Below are positions 48,559-60,560 of a stretch of DNA of 64,000 nucleotides, piece after piece. The DNA is from Toxorhynchites rutilus septentrionalis (Eukaryota; Arthropoda; Insecta; Diptera; Culicidae): contig NC_073745.1 of assembly GCF_029784135.1 (NCBI RefSeq), positions 45,863,521 to 45,927,520 on the forward strand. Direction: 5' to 3'. The first letter of the stretch is position 1; each line of letters starts with the position of its first letter. The notes under the pieces were generated by a model, which saw only the letters and a program-made list of their open reading frames with translations, had not been told where the DNA came from and did not search any database. Made by a program: the position numbers and the translations under genes.

Positions 48559-51308
48559 AACGAAATGACAAATTTGACATGACGATGACGTTTCCTCCAA
48601 AACAATTATAACAATGTTAACCGAAATGCAATTTCACAGTTGTTCCTTCTCAACTGAGAAGTCGTTTAATGATATTGGTTTTTCATAAAAAATCACGACT
48701 GCATTTCTAAAGGGTTCTAACTGAAAATGTTGTGGTCCTAATCCTGCTAAATTATTCTGCAATTATTATTTTTTGGATGCTTTTTCGAGCTCTGAACAAA
48801 TAAAAAAAAATATTTTTCACATTCATCATTTTATTTTATGTTTCTGAAATTCTCAAGAATATAAAAATAAATAAGCGAAAAAAAAATCTAAATTTAGAAA
48901 GCCACAAGCGTGCGAAGTGGGGAGACCCTAAAAAACAGTACCCTGGTGTACACGATTTTACCCTTCTGGTTATCAGAAACAAAAAAAAATCCAATAGGTT
49001 AACCAGTGAAAACTTTGGTGTGAACTTCGGTCAAAAATGGAGACAGATTCGAGATAAAAACAAGTTTTTAGCTCGTTTTTTATGACAATTCGATTTTTTG
49101 AAAATAATTTTCTTTGTGCGATAGAGAAATGGATAAAGAATGTTCATACCAAACTTTTGAATCAATCGGTTCAGTAGAACTTGTACGCCAGTTTGGAAAA
49201 AAATAGTTTCGAGAGAATCGTGTTAAAAGTTTTGAATCAAGAACGCAACGTTCTGAATCATGTTTCGGACACATCAGGCATTTGATGAAGAAAACAGATC
49301 TAAACTTCATGCACAGGTATTATTTGGTTTATATTTTGAATAAATTAGTTCAATATGCTTTTAAGGTTTCCACCATGGTACCCATTTGATAGAAAACATC
49401 AAAAAATTATCGAATAAAAATGTTTTTCAATTGAAGCGAGTAAGAATCAAATTTCGGACAGAATGAATTCGAATTTCGGACACCCTGTTTGCACAACGGT
49501 TTCTTGTGGTTTTGAACTCAATTTATAATTCTGTACAATTACTAATGCAATAAAATGATCAAACATGCGAAAAAAACAACGACTTGGTCTGTCTCAAAGT
49601 GTACTGCAACCTTCCATACACACCCAAATGTTTCGAAAATTGTCTACAACCATGGCTTGTAAACTTGTAATAGAACTTTTATCACTTGTTTTTTTTTAAA
49701 TAACTTGAAATAATTTTGCTTGTCGTTTATTGATGTTTCTTTATGTTGTAGTTTCATGGTTTAAAATACCGTAAGGGCTACACTGCTTAATATATAACAA
49801 ATGATAATTATATATTTAAGTTCTAATTATTTGCTGTTCAAAGTAATAGAATAATTCAAGGTTATTCACAAAGCTTGAATCATTTTCATTTTAGTTACAT
49901 AGTTTCATCTATTTTTTCAAGCTTATCTTTCTGCTTCATCCGTTCTTCCTGCTTCCTCAACTTAGTTAATGTTTGGATTTATTTTTTTTCTGTTTCAACT
50001 CAGTGTCGTCATTTCAATTAACTTCTTTGCAGGTATTACCTATTTATACAACATATCCCATGACTCACTTGTGGCCACTGGAGGAGTAACGTGAGGCTTA
50101 CTTTCACCGTGAGTTGATGAGTTGCCATGATTCATGGCATCATATGGAGGGTTCAATGTTTTTTCTGTTAGCTTTTTTTCATCCAATTGCACATTGTCCA
50201 CTAATTATTCAGCTCCCCTCATATCTATCTGCTGGGCTGTAGTTGAAAAACATGTGTATTATTTGTACAAGATTCCAATATATGTTAGGTGCGTAATAAC
50301 CCTGAAAACTCACATTGTAGTATCACCAATTTTAATTGTCCAAAATATGAATCGTAGGGAAAAAGTTCGATTCAAATTTATGACACTCAGACTCAATTCG
50401 GACATTATCGGATGCTATTTTGTAATTTTTGGAAAAAAAATTACATCATGCTTGATTATATTTGATCGTCAACTGCGAAACACAATAAACTGATAACGAT
50501 GATGAGAACTGAAACACGAGAAGACTGAAACACGATGAACGCTCAAATTCTACATGCTTATGCTAAGCGAGCGTCAAGGACAAACGATAATGAGTAATGC
50601 TATTAGATTTTTGCCTTCTATTTTATAATTCAAATGTAATTCTCATATAAAATGATAGTGAACCGGAGGGGTTATTCTAGAGAGTCAATTGAGATATTAA
50701 TTTTATAATTATATCACCAGCGCATTAATCATTTCAAGATATTATTACAAAATGTCCGAAATATGAAGCTGTCTTAAATATGATTCAAAACGGTATCGCA
50801 GCGAAAAAATCTTGTGAAAATTTAGCATCCTTTCAATACTGATATTGATCTGATATATTTATAATCAACATGCAACGAACATCGTAGCATAATCCTACGT
50901 CAACTATGCGGTCATGTCAAGGATGCAACTCTTCAACATTTTTCAAAATTTGTATACAACGTACATTTAAAAAAATTAAATTAACATATTGTGAAAAATT
51001 ACAAGACGTAAAAACCATATTTTCTATTTTATTTTCCAACAATACAGAAAAAACATAATTGGGTGTTTTTACCGCGAGAAACGTGGTACAAATTTTAATA
51101 TTCCGTAGCTGACTTGAAAGCATACCGAATAAATTGTTTGAGCCGGTTGTTAAGCATGCGAAATTGACGTTTATATTGTAGAGAAGTAAAAAATGTTAAA
51201 GGAGAAGCTTTCGAAACATTTTATTTAGATAATGGGATGGATAATTGGATAACATAATTTTAAAGCTTCAACCTTCATCTTTTGGATTATTTTACGAACG
51301 TATTATTA
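48559..51308. other. No recognisable gene; AT-rich, one dispersed repeat
   Basis: A 119-codon plus frame at 50134-50493 is Phe/Ile/Val-rich with no recognisable family and ends in AT-rich DNA. The block at 48925-49215 is a dispersed repeat shared with 59450-59665. The rest is featureless. Confidence 0.4.
48925..49215 (-). repeat. Dispersed repeat, inverted relative to 59450-59665
   Basis: The complement of this segment contains GGCGTACAAGTTCTACTGAA and ATCCATTTCTCTATC, matching CGTACACGATATCTCAAGTT with CTACTGAACCGATTCAT at 59457 onward. Both copies end with a GTTAACC(A)GAAGGG block and a GTGTACACG/CGTGTACGC tail. The family is not recognised. Confidence 0.6.
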
Positions 51309-51692
51309 CAGGTAAACTTCGATATAACGTACATTCTACTTTCAAAATTGTACGTTGTATCGAATTGTGCATAATAAAGAACTCAGAAACGTTATATAAT
51401 TTTATTGTGTTGTTGTTTGAGTGAGGTTAAAGAATAAATACAACTAGAAGACGAAGCCAGCATCTCTCATAATGTTTTCCTTCGTATTATTGGTTAAAAT
51501 TTGATTCATTTAGAATCCGGAATCACAAAACAGTTGTACTTCGGGATTGGTTAAAGGTACAAAACAAGCTTTAGTATCATAATACAGATAATTTATTGCT
51601 CTTTCAAAAAAACAATATTCGAAAAAATATTCCTTTGGACTTTGAAAATGTGTACGTTATATCGAGGTAAAATGTACGTTATCTTTATGTGG
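51309..51692 (+). mobile_element. TIR MITE, copy 2 (TTCGATATAACG family), right end missing
   Basis: The left end CAGGTAAACTTCGATATAAC follows TA (51307-51308). The interior aligns with the reversed copy 1 (AGAAGACGAAGCCAGCATCT, TTAGAATCCGGAATCACAAA). The right side keeps TGTACGTTATATCGAGG and one more GTACGTTAT unit but lacks the outermost CCCTG. Confidence 0.85.
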
Positions 51693-51949
51693 ACAAAAAT
51701 ATCGGAAAGAAATTAAAAAAAAAAAATTTTTCTGTTCTTCCGAACATTTCGTGGACTAACACAATTTTCTGCCAAGCAAATCCATTAAACCATATCAGTT
51801 TGCTTTCATTTGATCCCCATAGCGTTTCGGTGCCACTTTCAAAATAGTGATATTTATATTTGAATGGAAAAAATCTTCTTCGTGTTTGATAATGAATATT
51901 TTTTTCGTATATTTGTGGGTATGAGGATTGCAAGGATGATACTCACATA

Positions 51950-52484
51950 ACAGTTCGGCTGAAAAGTTCATAAGGTTGACGTCTAGACGGCGCCTCTTGC
52001 AAAAATCTACTTGACTATCACAAAGCACCATTTTTCAATGGATACGTGTCAAAATTTAAGAGCAATCGGTCGATTGTTTCGTGAGTTACAGCATTGAGAG
52101 TGAAGCAACTTTTGTTATTGTGAAAAAAATGGAAAAATCACAAATCAATGAAAACGATGGCAAAATTGCATGAATTGGGCTTCGAATTGCTTTCGCATCT
52201 ACCGTATTCTCCAGATTTGGCCCCCAGCGACAATTTTCTGTTCGCTGACCTGAAGAGAATACTCGCTGGCAAGAAATTTAAGACCGATGATGAAGTGATT
52301 ACCGAAACTGAGGCCTATTTTGAGGAAAAACCGAAAGAGTACTATAAAAATGGTATCGAAAAGTTGCAAGCTCGCAATAATCGCTGTATCGCCCTCGGAG
52401 GCAATTATGTTGAATAATAAAATTTAATTCTGCTAAAAAAAATAGTTTGACTGTGTTACCTTATAAACATTTCAGCCGAACTGT
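51950..52484 (+). mobile_element. Internally deleted mariner with intact ends
   Basis: Terminal repeats ACAGTTCGGCTGAAAAGTTC (left) and the complement of the right end ACAGTTCGGCTGAAATGTTT are flanked by TA on both sides (51948-51949 and 52485-52486). At 535 bp it is less than half the length of a full mariner. The original leader and the first codons (MEKSQIN at 52129) are joined to the C-terminal third of the transposase, so the middle was lost in one deletion. Confidence 0.88.
52129..52417 (+). pseudogene. mariner transposase C-terminus in deleted element
   Basis: The reading frame of 52148-52417 encodes KLHELGFELLSHLPYSPDLA, then PSDNFLFADLKRILAGKKF, and ends in CIALGGNYVE. This is the third-aspartate block and tail of a DD34D mariner transposase, with the usual terminal residues. 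The first and second catalytic Asp and the DNA-binding domain are absent, so it can only be mobilised in trans. Confidence 0.85.
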
Positions 52485-52486
52485 TA

Positions 52487-55283
52487 TATGCATATACATT
52501 CACATATACAAACATTCCTTACCACAAACTCCTGAAAAAGAAAGTACACTTCAGGTACTATTTGCGATAAAGTGCCCCTCTAATTAATTCCAAACTTCGA
52601 TCTATGGGCTGAAAAAAACGGATACACGTATCAATTTGAAATGTTCACAGGGCTTTGGGGATATACTAGGCTAAACATTTGTTGTCGAACAAATTTGTCA
52701 CACAAATTTCGCAAATTTCATCGTGCACTACACAGTGGGTATATCGTTATGAAAAAAAATATTTCAACACTGAAAAAAATAATATAAATCTAATTGAAAG
52801 AAACATTCCTGGCCAATGTCTCGCCAAGCAAAGCGCGCACCGCCCAACCAACGGCAGAATCCGGCAGATAATTGGTCCAGGTGTGCACTTAGCATAGCTA
52901 CACTCGGGGCTCTCACAAAGGCTTGAAGGCGGCGGCTCCACCAATTGGCAGCAACGTTCCGTGCAGAAAGAAATCATGTTCCGAATTAATTGATGAAACG
53001 CATTCGCTTAGTTGGAACTCCAGATAAGAAGCGCTCGGAAGAAACCCGTGGTCCCGTGCTCGCGATAGGGTGGAAAATTTGAATCAATTTGCTATCACGT
53101 TGCGGATCTCCGGCGTGCAGCCCTGAAGAACATGGTGCAATCGGTCCAGGGGGAATGTTTCGTGTTATATTCGGGTGGTAATTTTGCTACCATTTGGTAA
53201 TCAGCTGTACATTATCGGAGAACATGATACTGGTCTTAGCGTGGAGAGTGATTTTTTTTCGGAACATTATTTTAGCTCAGTTTTGCACTTGTCTGAGGGG
53301 TATCTAATGGTTGGACGAATGCACAGGGACGGGGAAATATGCAACGGTCGTAATGGATTATTTGTGTTAGTTTTTGAGGAAGCCGAAACAGCACGATTTC
53401 GTTAAAATATTTGAGAATTGAAAACCTCAAATTATGTGCGAACGAGTACTCGAATAAGTGTTATGAAACAGTTGAATAATATTGCTACGACAGTTCAAGG
53501 GCAACCGATTTAAAATAGACTCGCAAATACTGAATGGACCGCCCGTCAATGTCAAGAGTAAAGGGCTGTATCGATCAGATCTTCAAGTGACCAACTCGTT
53601 GGTGTCGACACATGACAATTGACGCGCAGTGCGCAACAAACTCATTCATGTCAAACGTACACCAAAACCCTCAGAATACTTGAGGTGTGGAGTGGAATGA
53701 GTGAACGTATATTTTTCGGTTAGTGAACATTTTTCGAAGTGTTATTTGTCGCGCTGATGAATGATGTACGGGATAATGTCCTTGGGTGTCAATCACAAAT
53801 TAGAGGACCGATTAGAGGTGTTGAGTTTGAAGAAAAAAAAAATCACGAATGTGGCACAACGAGTCATTCATCGTCAAACAACAAAACAACTTCCTCGAAA
53901 ACCAATGACTCAAATCCAAGGCGGCAGCACAAATAATCATACTCTTCCTCCTCTCAGAAATTAAATACGCGAAACATTTGGCTCGACAGTGCTGCTTTAC
54001 GACAAGTAATGCATCTTCCAGGGAGAACTAGGGTTAACCACAAAAATCATAACCAACTCCGGTTAAAGTCGCGTGGTTCACAATGGCCATATAGCCTAGG
54101 TTAGTTAGGGTCGTAATTTTAATAGGCAAAGTCGTAAACATTTGTCTTCGCCTTTTTTATGTTGTTTGCCTCTTCGCTGCTGCTGCTAGCGCTAGTTTTC
54201 GGTATCCGTCGTTCCGCATTTAGGGATGCGTTTTTTAATAATTTCATCTTTTTTTTTCGGGAAAATGGTTTGATATATGCTGACACGCAGTGCACGCCTC
54301 CGTTGTTATAACCTTTTTTATGATTTCGGAGCACAACAAAACTTCTTGCGAAAGTGCGTCATAACCGGCTTTGTTCGGTGGGCCAGGATGACACATTGTC
54401 TGTGTCGTTCGGTAGCATCATCAGCAGCGGCGCAGAAGAAAAACGAGAGGAGGTAACCGAATAAACGAGTCGCCGAAGAGAAATAATGACTAAGGGGCCG
54501 TCCAGTTAGTTGTTTGTCTTCAACGACGTTTGTATTTTCGGGAGCGTTTAGCAGCCAACAGCAATCATGGGAATGATGAAGCGGTTTAATTAAGAAACTT
54601 GGGGAGGGTCAACTGGTCGTGCCCCTCTCTCTCTTTCTCTATCGCTACGAGGTAATGTTCTTTATTTTGGGAATAGGAAAACATTAAAGTTGCTTTTTCC
54701 TGCTACACTGGTTGAACTTTCTCATGATCGGAGCGGCTATCGGTGATGATCTCTTTTTTCGGGTTAAAAGCTGGGATTGATCGCTCATGTGGTTTGAATT
54801 ATTTTTGGATAGTGACACGCCTTGTAGGCTGAAACAATTTGCTATGTAACAATTATGTTAAACTGACCTTTGGAAATATTGTTGGAAATATTAATACGAT
54901 CTAATATAGATGATAGCCTATATAGCTATAGCCTATAAATTTAGCACAATACAGCACGGACCCGATTATATGCAGTCTCCGATTCCTTTTCACTGTATAT
55001 AACCAAATCCTGTACATAATCGAATAAAAAAAAATTGTTTTTTTTCTACGTATGTTTTTCGTATTCTGGATATAAAAGAAGAATTTAATTTTTGATTCAT
55101 CCCCTTACAGTCATAAAATACCTTTCTCATATAAAAAAATCCCAGTTCTTTCAGGAAGTGACAAAGGATAATATTTGATGAAAAAAATCCTTCTACGCAT
55201 ATGTTCGAATTTCAACAAAAGTTATTGGACTTTTAGTTATTGGACTTTTTCTCTGTTTCGGTCTCTGTTTGTCTCAAACTGGC
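52487..55283. other. No recognisable gene; GC-richer middle (about 52800-54700)
   Basis: Short frames at 53175-53405, 53739-53936 and 54119-54334 have no recognisable family and no convincing splice signals. The GC-richer part has CT-rich tracts (54620-54645) and may be regulatory. A possible pogo-like terminal sequence (GGACCCGATTATATGCAG) occurs at about 54958, without a matching right end. Confidence 0.4.
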
Positions 55284-55930
55284 TCTAACGTTTGCATTGA
55301 AAAAATGGACTTTTTCGGATGGTGATAAAAAAAAACTAAGATAGATAATTGAGTTTGATAAATTTCCCATGGAAGGTAATTATATTAGCTTACTTGCAAA
55401 AAAAACTACGCTCTTGCGAGCGGCCTTCCGGCAGTCAACCGGAACATTCGCGATGGCGGACGAAAACATGCGTGTACGCATGTTTTTGAGTTCTTTCTTC
55501 GTTTTATTTATCAATTCCCTCTCAGTTTTCGCGACAAAATTGTTGGAGTAGATCTTACGTTTCAGGATTGCCCAGAAATTCTCGATGGGACGCAGCTGGG
55601 GGACGTTGGGTGGGTTCGCTGACTTGGGTACCTCATCGATATTCAGCCGCTCCATCTCCTCTCTAATGATCGCTTCGAGTAGTGGGTCGAAGCCAGATCC
55701 GGCCAGAACACCGCGTCTTTGCCCTAATGGTATTTCTTGATGAAGTGCCCTGTCAGTCGTTGCCATCCAGGGTGAGACAGATCTCGTCGTCCATCACCAC
55801 CGTCACGCCGCGATTCGCCTGACTCATGGGTAACTATGATTGATACTGCATGGGTAGTTTCGTCAGTACGTGTGAAGCTAAACCCATAAAAAATCGGCAT
55901 TTTTTTTACTTTTTTAATGCAAACGTTAGT
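55284..55930 (-). mobile_element. Internally deleted mariner/Tc1-like element
   Basis: Inverted repeats CTAACGTTTGCATTGAAAAA (left, about 55284) and the complement CTAACGTTTGCATTAAAAAA (right, about 55930) bound 0.65 kb. On the minus strand the catalytic TVVMDDEICLTLDGND segment (55765-55815) is followed, after a deletion, by RLNIDEVPKSANPPNVPQLR, then PIENFWAILKRKIYS and the C-terminus (55695-55380). The third catalytic residue is the Glu in RPIENFWA, as in DD37E-type or related enzymes. The second Asp block is eroded. It is not active. Confidence 0.82.
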
Positions 55931-57267
55931 TCAAAAATACGTATGACGATTCTGTACTTTCATTTCAAAGATAAGAAAATTTTATACAGGATACAATTGT
56001 GATACTTCCCAATTAGTGGATTGAAGTAACATTTTAGAAGTAAAAAACTTCAAAGTATGTGGTTTTTAAGCTTTTACTCTTAATTTTATCCAAAAAATAA
56101 ATAATAAACTTGAATGTTTCAAGCTTTCTAACCGCTCTACAATTTGTTCTTTGACACCCAACTTTTTTTTTATTTTGCTGCAATATCATTTTAAACAATT
56201 CCTGATGAATCTTCAACTAAATTCTATCAAAATCACGATTTTTTCTTCACTGTCTCGTAATATCCAATCAACTTTCACTTTAACGTTGTTACATTTCATT
56301 TTCGGTTGAAATAAGTTATGTTTAAAATATAATTTTTCGAGTCCGACCTGTAATCATCATTCCATGGTTTGGTATTCGTGCAAAATCAAACGAGCAGAAG
56401 TTGTATCTCAAAGTATGTTTCAACAATTTTTTTCCCTTTTGGATTTGAACCACAGCGTCCATTATTTTGAACTATTGTGGAATACCCCATTATATACTAC
56501 ACTTCAAGCTTATCTACTGCTTATTAATGAATGAGTAGACTGAAATCTATAGCGAGATTGGTGCCAATCAGGAATAATCTGTTTGATAAAATTTATGATC
56601 CTGATCGGCGACGCAGACCAAATTTCCTTGGGCTCCAGAATAACTTTATCAAGGTGTTGAAGTCTGCGTCTTGTTAGAGCTCCGCAGTTACAGAGTAAAT
56701 GTTCCGAGGTTTCGCTTTCGGCATTACAAAAGCGTCAATATCATCTTGTGTTAAACCTATTTACTCGGACAGTGTCCTGTTACAAGACCAGTAAATGTGC
56801 TGAAGTCTGTCTCTAAGTTTTGCAGCCAATTGGCTGTCACTTACCGGTATTCCCATTTCTTCAGCTCAATTTTCAACACAACACAACAAGTTAAAATAGG
56901 TGATTTTGTTCCTTATCGCAATTTATTATACTCGCATTTTTTCATTTTTCATTATGGTTCCCATTCCCATTTTGGGATGGTCTGAAAAATCACCGTCTCC
57001 CTTTTTTCCAAAAACGACTTTTTTAAATTCATAACTCTTGAGCTACTGATCCGATTCAGATGATTGACATATTAATTTGAAGCCAAAAAGCTAGCCTTTT
57101 TTTTTTTTGGAAAATTCACTCCTGCGTAGAAAATGGATTGTGTTTTCGTAATTATTGATTGTACATATTTGTTTTTTTTTTATAGTTTACTTGGTTTCGG
57201 AACCAAGAGCGGCATATTTTTTATATTTTTTTCTTGAAAACTGAAGTTTTGACGTTTTTATTTCTAT
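55931..57267. other. No gene; fragment of the AGGGTGCCAATG MITE family near 56954-57110
   Basis: The block at about 56954 (ATGGTTCCCATTCCCATTTT, GGTCTGAAAAAT) aligns with the left end of the MITE at 26715. The remainder is AT-rich without recognisable frames. A segment at 56560-56790 is moderately GC-richer but encodes nothing recognisable. Confidence 0.45.
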
Positions 57268-57578
57268 ACTAGCTGACCTGGCAAACTTCGTCCCGCCCAG
57301 AATGGATTTTTTGTTATGAATACTTTCAAACATTCACGTTTTCTTTATAAACGAACGTTCAACGTTCTAATTGGCCCCTTTACAATTTCATTTTACTATA
57401 AGTTTCCTAGTACTTCTACCAAAACTTGTCATTATAATATTCTTATATAATATTCGACACTCTATTATATTCCTTTCTAGAGTTTTGCACACAAACTCAT
57501 TTGGTGATCCATTTTTATTTCTATAGACAACAAACATCAAATGGACTAACAACGCTTATCACGTAATTGTAGAACATA

Positions 57579-58872
57579 AAGGGTGTGCCACATCAAATTG
57601 CATCACGGAAAAAACGCTGTAGAAATTCGCCCAGTAGACCGATCCTTTTGAAAATTTTAGACAGTAAAATAAAAACTATTAAACAACTTTTGGCATTTTC
57701 TTTTCATTCATACTTCGAGCCCAAGCCCGTATGCTTGCACCTTCTTCTTTACCCCGTCCATAAGGTTCTGTACAACGTCAGGTTGTAGTTTTTTTTTGAA
57801 CAGAAATCCATTTTTTCTTGAAGTCCGCCTCCGATTTGACAACTTTTGGGTTCTTCCGGAGGGCCTGCTTCGCCCAATATTTCTCTATTGGGCGAAGCTC
57901 CAGCGCGTTGGGCGGGTTCATTTCCTTTGGCACGAAGGTGACCCCGTTGGCTTCGTACCACTCCAACACGTCCTTTCAATAGTGGCACGAAGCGAGATCC
58001 GGCCAGAAGATGGTCGGACCCTCGTGCTGCTTCAATAGTGGTAGTAAGCGCTTCTGTAGGCACTCCTTAAGGTAAACCTGCCCGTTTACCGTGCCGGTCA
58101 TCACGAAGGGGGCGCTCCGCTTTCCGCAAGAGCAGATCGCTTGCCACACCATGTACTTTTTGGCAAACTTGGATAGTTTCTGCTTGCGAATCTCCTCCGG
58201 AACGCTGAATTTGTCCTCTGCGGAGAAGAACAACAGGCCCGGCAGCTGACGAAAGTCCGCTTTGACGTAGGTTTCGTCGTCCATTACCAGGCAATGCGGC
58301 TTCGTCAGCATTTCGGTGTACAGCTTCCGGGCTCGCGTCTTCCCCACCATGTTTTGCCTTTCGTCGCGGTTAGGAGCCTTCTGAACCTTGTATGTACGCA
58401 GGCCCTCCCGCTGCTTGGGCCGCTGGACGAATGAACTTGACAAATTCAGCTTATTGGCGACATCCCGGACCGAGCTTCTCGGATCACGTCTAAACTGCTT
58501 AACTACGCTCTTGTGATCTTTTTCACTGACGGAGCATCCATTTTTGCCGTTCTTCACCTTCCGGTCGATGATTAGGTTCTCGAAGTATCGTTTTAGTACT
58601 CTGCTGACCGTGGATTGGACGATTCCCAGCATCTTACCGATGTCCCGATGTGACAACTCCGGATTCTCGAAATGAGTGCACAGGATTAATTCACGACGCT
58701 CTTTTTCGTTCGACGACATTTTTCCAAATTTAAGAAAAATTGACAGTGAAGCATGGCCAACGTGATCTATACACTCTTATCTGATTATAAGCGAAAGCTG
58801 AAGATATAATTCCTAAAAATTAAATTTCTACAGCGTTTTTTCCGTGATGTAATTTGATGTGACACATCCTTT
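57579..58872 (-). mobile_element. Near-complete DD37E (ITmD37E-type) mariner/Tc1 transposon
   Basis: Long terminal inverted repeats of about 48 bases (AGGGTGTGCCACATCAAATT at the left; complement AGGATGTGTCACATCAAATT at the right, continuing ACATCACGG and CGCTGTAGAAATT) bound 1.3 kb. A TA lies just before the left end; the right flank has decayed. The empty-site sequence is known from the related Helitron copy at about 26250-26300. The element has one transposase gene on the minus strand. Confidence 0.9.
57708..58719 (-). pseudogene. DD37E transposase with one nonsense codon and one homopolymer frameshift
   Basis: The frame starts ATG at 58719 (MSSNEKERRELILCTHFE). Residues 22-45 (LSHRDIGKMLGIVQSTVSRV) and 83-100 (VRDVANKLNLSSSFVQR) are the paired helix-turn-helix DNA-binding units. 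Catalytic motifs are VMDDETYVKADF (residues 145-156), IFWPDLASCHY (second Asp at 241) and LRPIEKYWA (Glu at 279). The last two are exactly 37 residues apart, giving DD37E. A single TGA (57976-57978) interrupts the frame 7 residues after the second Asp. A run of nine A on the minus strand (about 57790) shifts the frame; in the shifted frame the normal C-terminus (LQPDVVQNLMDGV) continues to a TGA at 57708-57710. About 337 codons in total, close to family length. Confidence 0.92.
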
Positions 58873-58940
58873 TTGGGAATTTTCCGCATTTTCCTTCAGT
58901 GTTTTCCAGAAATTTCATTTACCATGTTTAGTTCGAATAT

Positions 58941-60039
58941 AGTTGGTTGAAATATGTGCGATATTTTTATGGGACCCCCATTCTTCTTCCAGAGAAGGGA
59001 GGAGTGTCATACCATCTAGAATTATTTATTGTTCTGTGAAATCCTCACATTTAAATTTTGGTTCCAATTGTTTGATTAGTCCTCGAATTATTCAATTCCT
59101 CTTCTGCATAATTGAATAAACAGAAGAAAGCACGGGGAAAGGCTTTAATGATATTTTGTGCACATTTTTGAACATCGATATGATAAATCAAATAGTGTAG
59201 AGTTTCTCGTGTCGTTGTTAGAATTCTACCTTATCCTATCCGTTTAAGGCAGTATTCTAGTCTAGAAATTTGAAGAAAGTCAAAATTTGTTTCCTTCATA
59301 TTTCTGTAGCTTAGGCATTCAAGAATATATCCTAGAAAGGACTTATCGAAAATTTTATTATCTACCGAGTTTTAGAGAGGCGATATCTAACCTGGTATAG
59401 CCATAACAATGAACTTTAAAAGCGTTTTTCTCTAAACTAGTTTTTTTCAAACTGACGTACACGATATCTCAAGTTCTACTGAACCGATTCATGGATACAG
59501 TCATCAGTCATCTCTCTATCCATTTTGTCAAAAAAAAAAGATGTTTTTGACTTGTCCGAGGTGCATGCGGTAGCGGCATCCTCACTGATTCGAAATCTGT
59601 TCGATTTTTTTTGTTTCAGTTAACCAGAAGGGCTGGTACGTGTCGTGTACGCTATGGCACAACATTTTTTTAACCTTCTCACTTCATCAGCTCCTAACTA
59701 TTCTAGTTATGAATATTTTTTCTCCGTTCAATTTTTGTTTTATTGTTAATTGATTGATAAACAAATAATTATATAACTGGTAGTTAAAATATTCTTTGCT
59801 TTATTTTTACGGAGCTCGGAAAATCGTCCGAAATTCGTGTTTCGACACTAGAATACCCCCTTAAACGATGAAAGATAATATTGTTTATTGTTTATTGTTT
59901 GGATAAAAACTCATCTGACATAGTCTCAATGAAAATGTAATAAGATAATGTTTTTCAAGGACCTCCATTGGATGTATCAAGAGAATAAAAATTGCAGATT
60001 TCTGAACAATGAAAAAACTCAATTCAAATGTAATTACTA
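58941..60039. other. No gene; contains the inverted partner repeat at 59450-59665
   Basis: Apart from the dispersed repeat at 59450-59665, shared in inverted orientation with 48925-49215, the interval is AT-rich with nothing recognised. Confidence 0.45.
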
Positions 60040-60240
60040 CAAACAATCTAGTGGTAACATCCATACCTCTCACGCTGAAGGTCACGAGTTCAATTCTCAC
60101 TCCCGACATTCTTACAAAAATGGAAGTAAAAGTGACGAACCATTCAAAATGTGTTGAAAGTCACTATAATAGAGAAAAAAAAAATACAAACAATCACAGA
60201 CCTACTTCAAACTTCCGTCCGTGCCCCTAGTAAAAAAACA
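60040..60240 (+). mobile_element. tRNA-derived SINE-like element
   Basis: A box-A-like TAGTGGTAACATCC is followed about 30 bases later by a box-B-like GAGTTCAATTC, and the block CACGCTGAAGGTCACGAG between them resembles the tRNA-related heads of mosquito SINEs. A clear tRNA-unrelated tail follows, ending in an A-rich segment. It is not a functional tRNA. Confidence 0.6.
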
Positions 60241-60369
60241 CTTTTCACGAAAATCTGAAGAACCACTTTATCGGTATGGAATGGCTGAATAATCTACACT
60301 TTGTTTAGAACGACACGATACCATTAGTCGTCAAGATTAAGGAAACTGAGTAAGAATTCTAATAAAATA

Positions 60370-60560
60370 CATGGCAATTTCGATATAACGTACATTTCAC
60401 TTTCAAAATTGTACGTTATATCGAAGCATAATAGCTCAGAACATAGCTTATATTATTTTATTGTGATGCTGTTTGAGTAGAGTTAGTAAATAATGACGCC
60501 AAAATCCAACTAGAAGGTGAAGCCAACCTTTCTCATGACGTTTCCCTTTGTACTGTTGAT
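60370..60560 (+). mobile_element. TIR MITE, copy 3 (TTCGATATAACG family), 3'-truncated
   Basis: The left end CATGGCAATTTCGATATAAC follows TA (60368-60369) and continues with TTTCACTTTCAAAATTGTAC and GTTATATCGAAGCATAATA. The interior GAAGGTGAAGCCAACCTTTC aligns with copy 2. Homology stops near 60560, so the right half is lost. Confidence 0.82.

Larger units (their letters stand above)
57268..58940 (-). mobile_element. Helitron 3'-end fragment split by a DD37E transposon
   Basis: The terminus on the minus strand (GTTTGCCAGGTCAG, then CTAG, then T, at about 57272-57268) matches the Helitron end, with a weaker hairpin than at 26068. The body up to 57578 and its continuation after 58872 (GGGAATTTTCCGCATTTTCC) align with 26068-26340, so the DD37E transposon inserted into an already fixed Helitron copy. 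Confidence 0.75.

Noticed and set aside
50134..50493. 119-codon hydrophobic plus frame
   Set aside because: No recognisable family, biased AT-rich composition, and chance frames of this length are expected in 64 kb.
53175..53405. 76-codon plus frame as a small protein gene
   Set aside because: No family resemblance, no start context or splice support.
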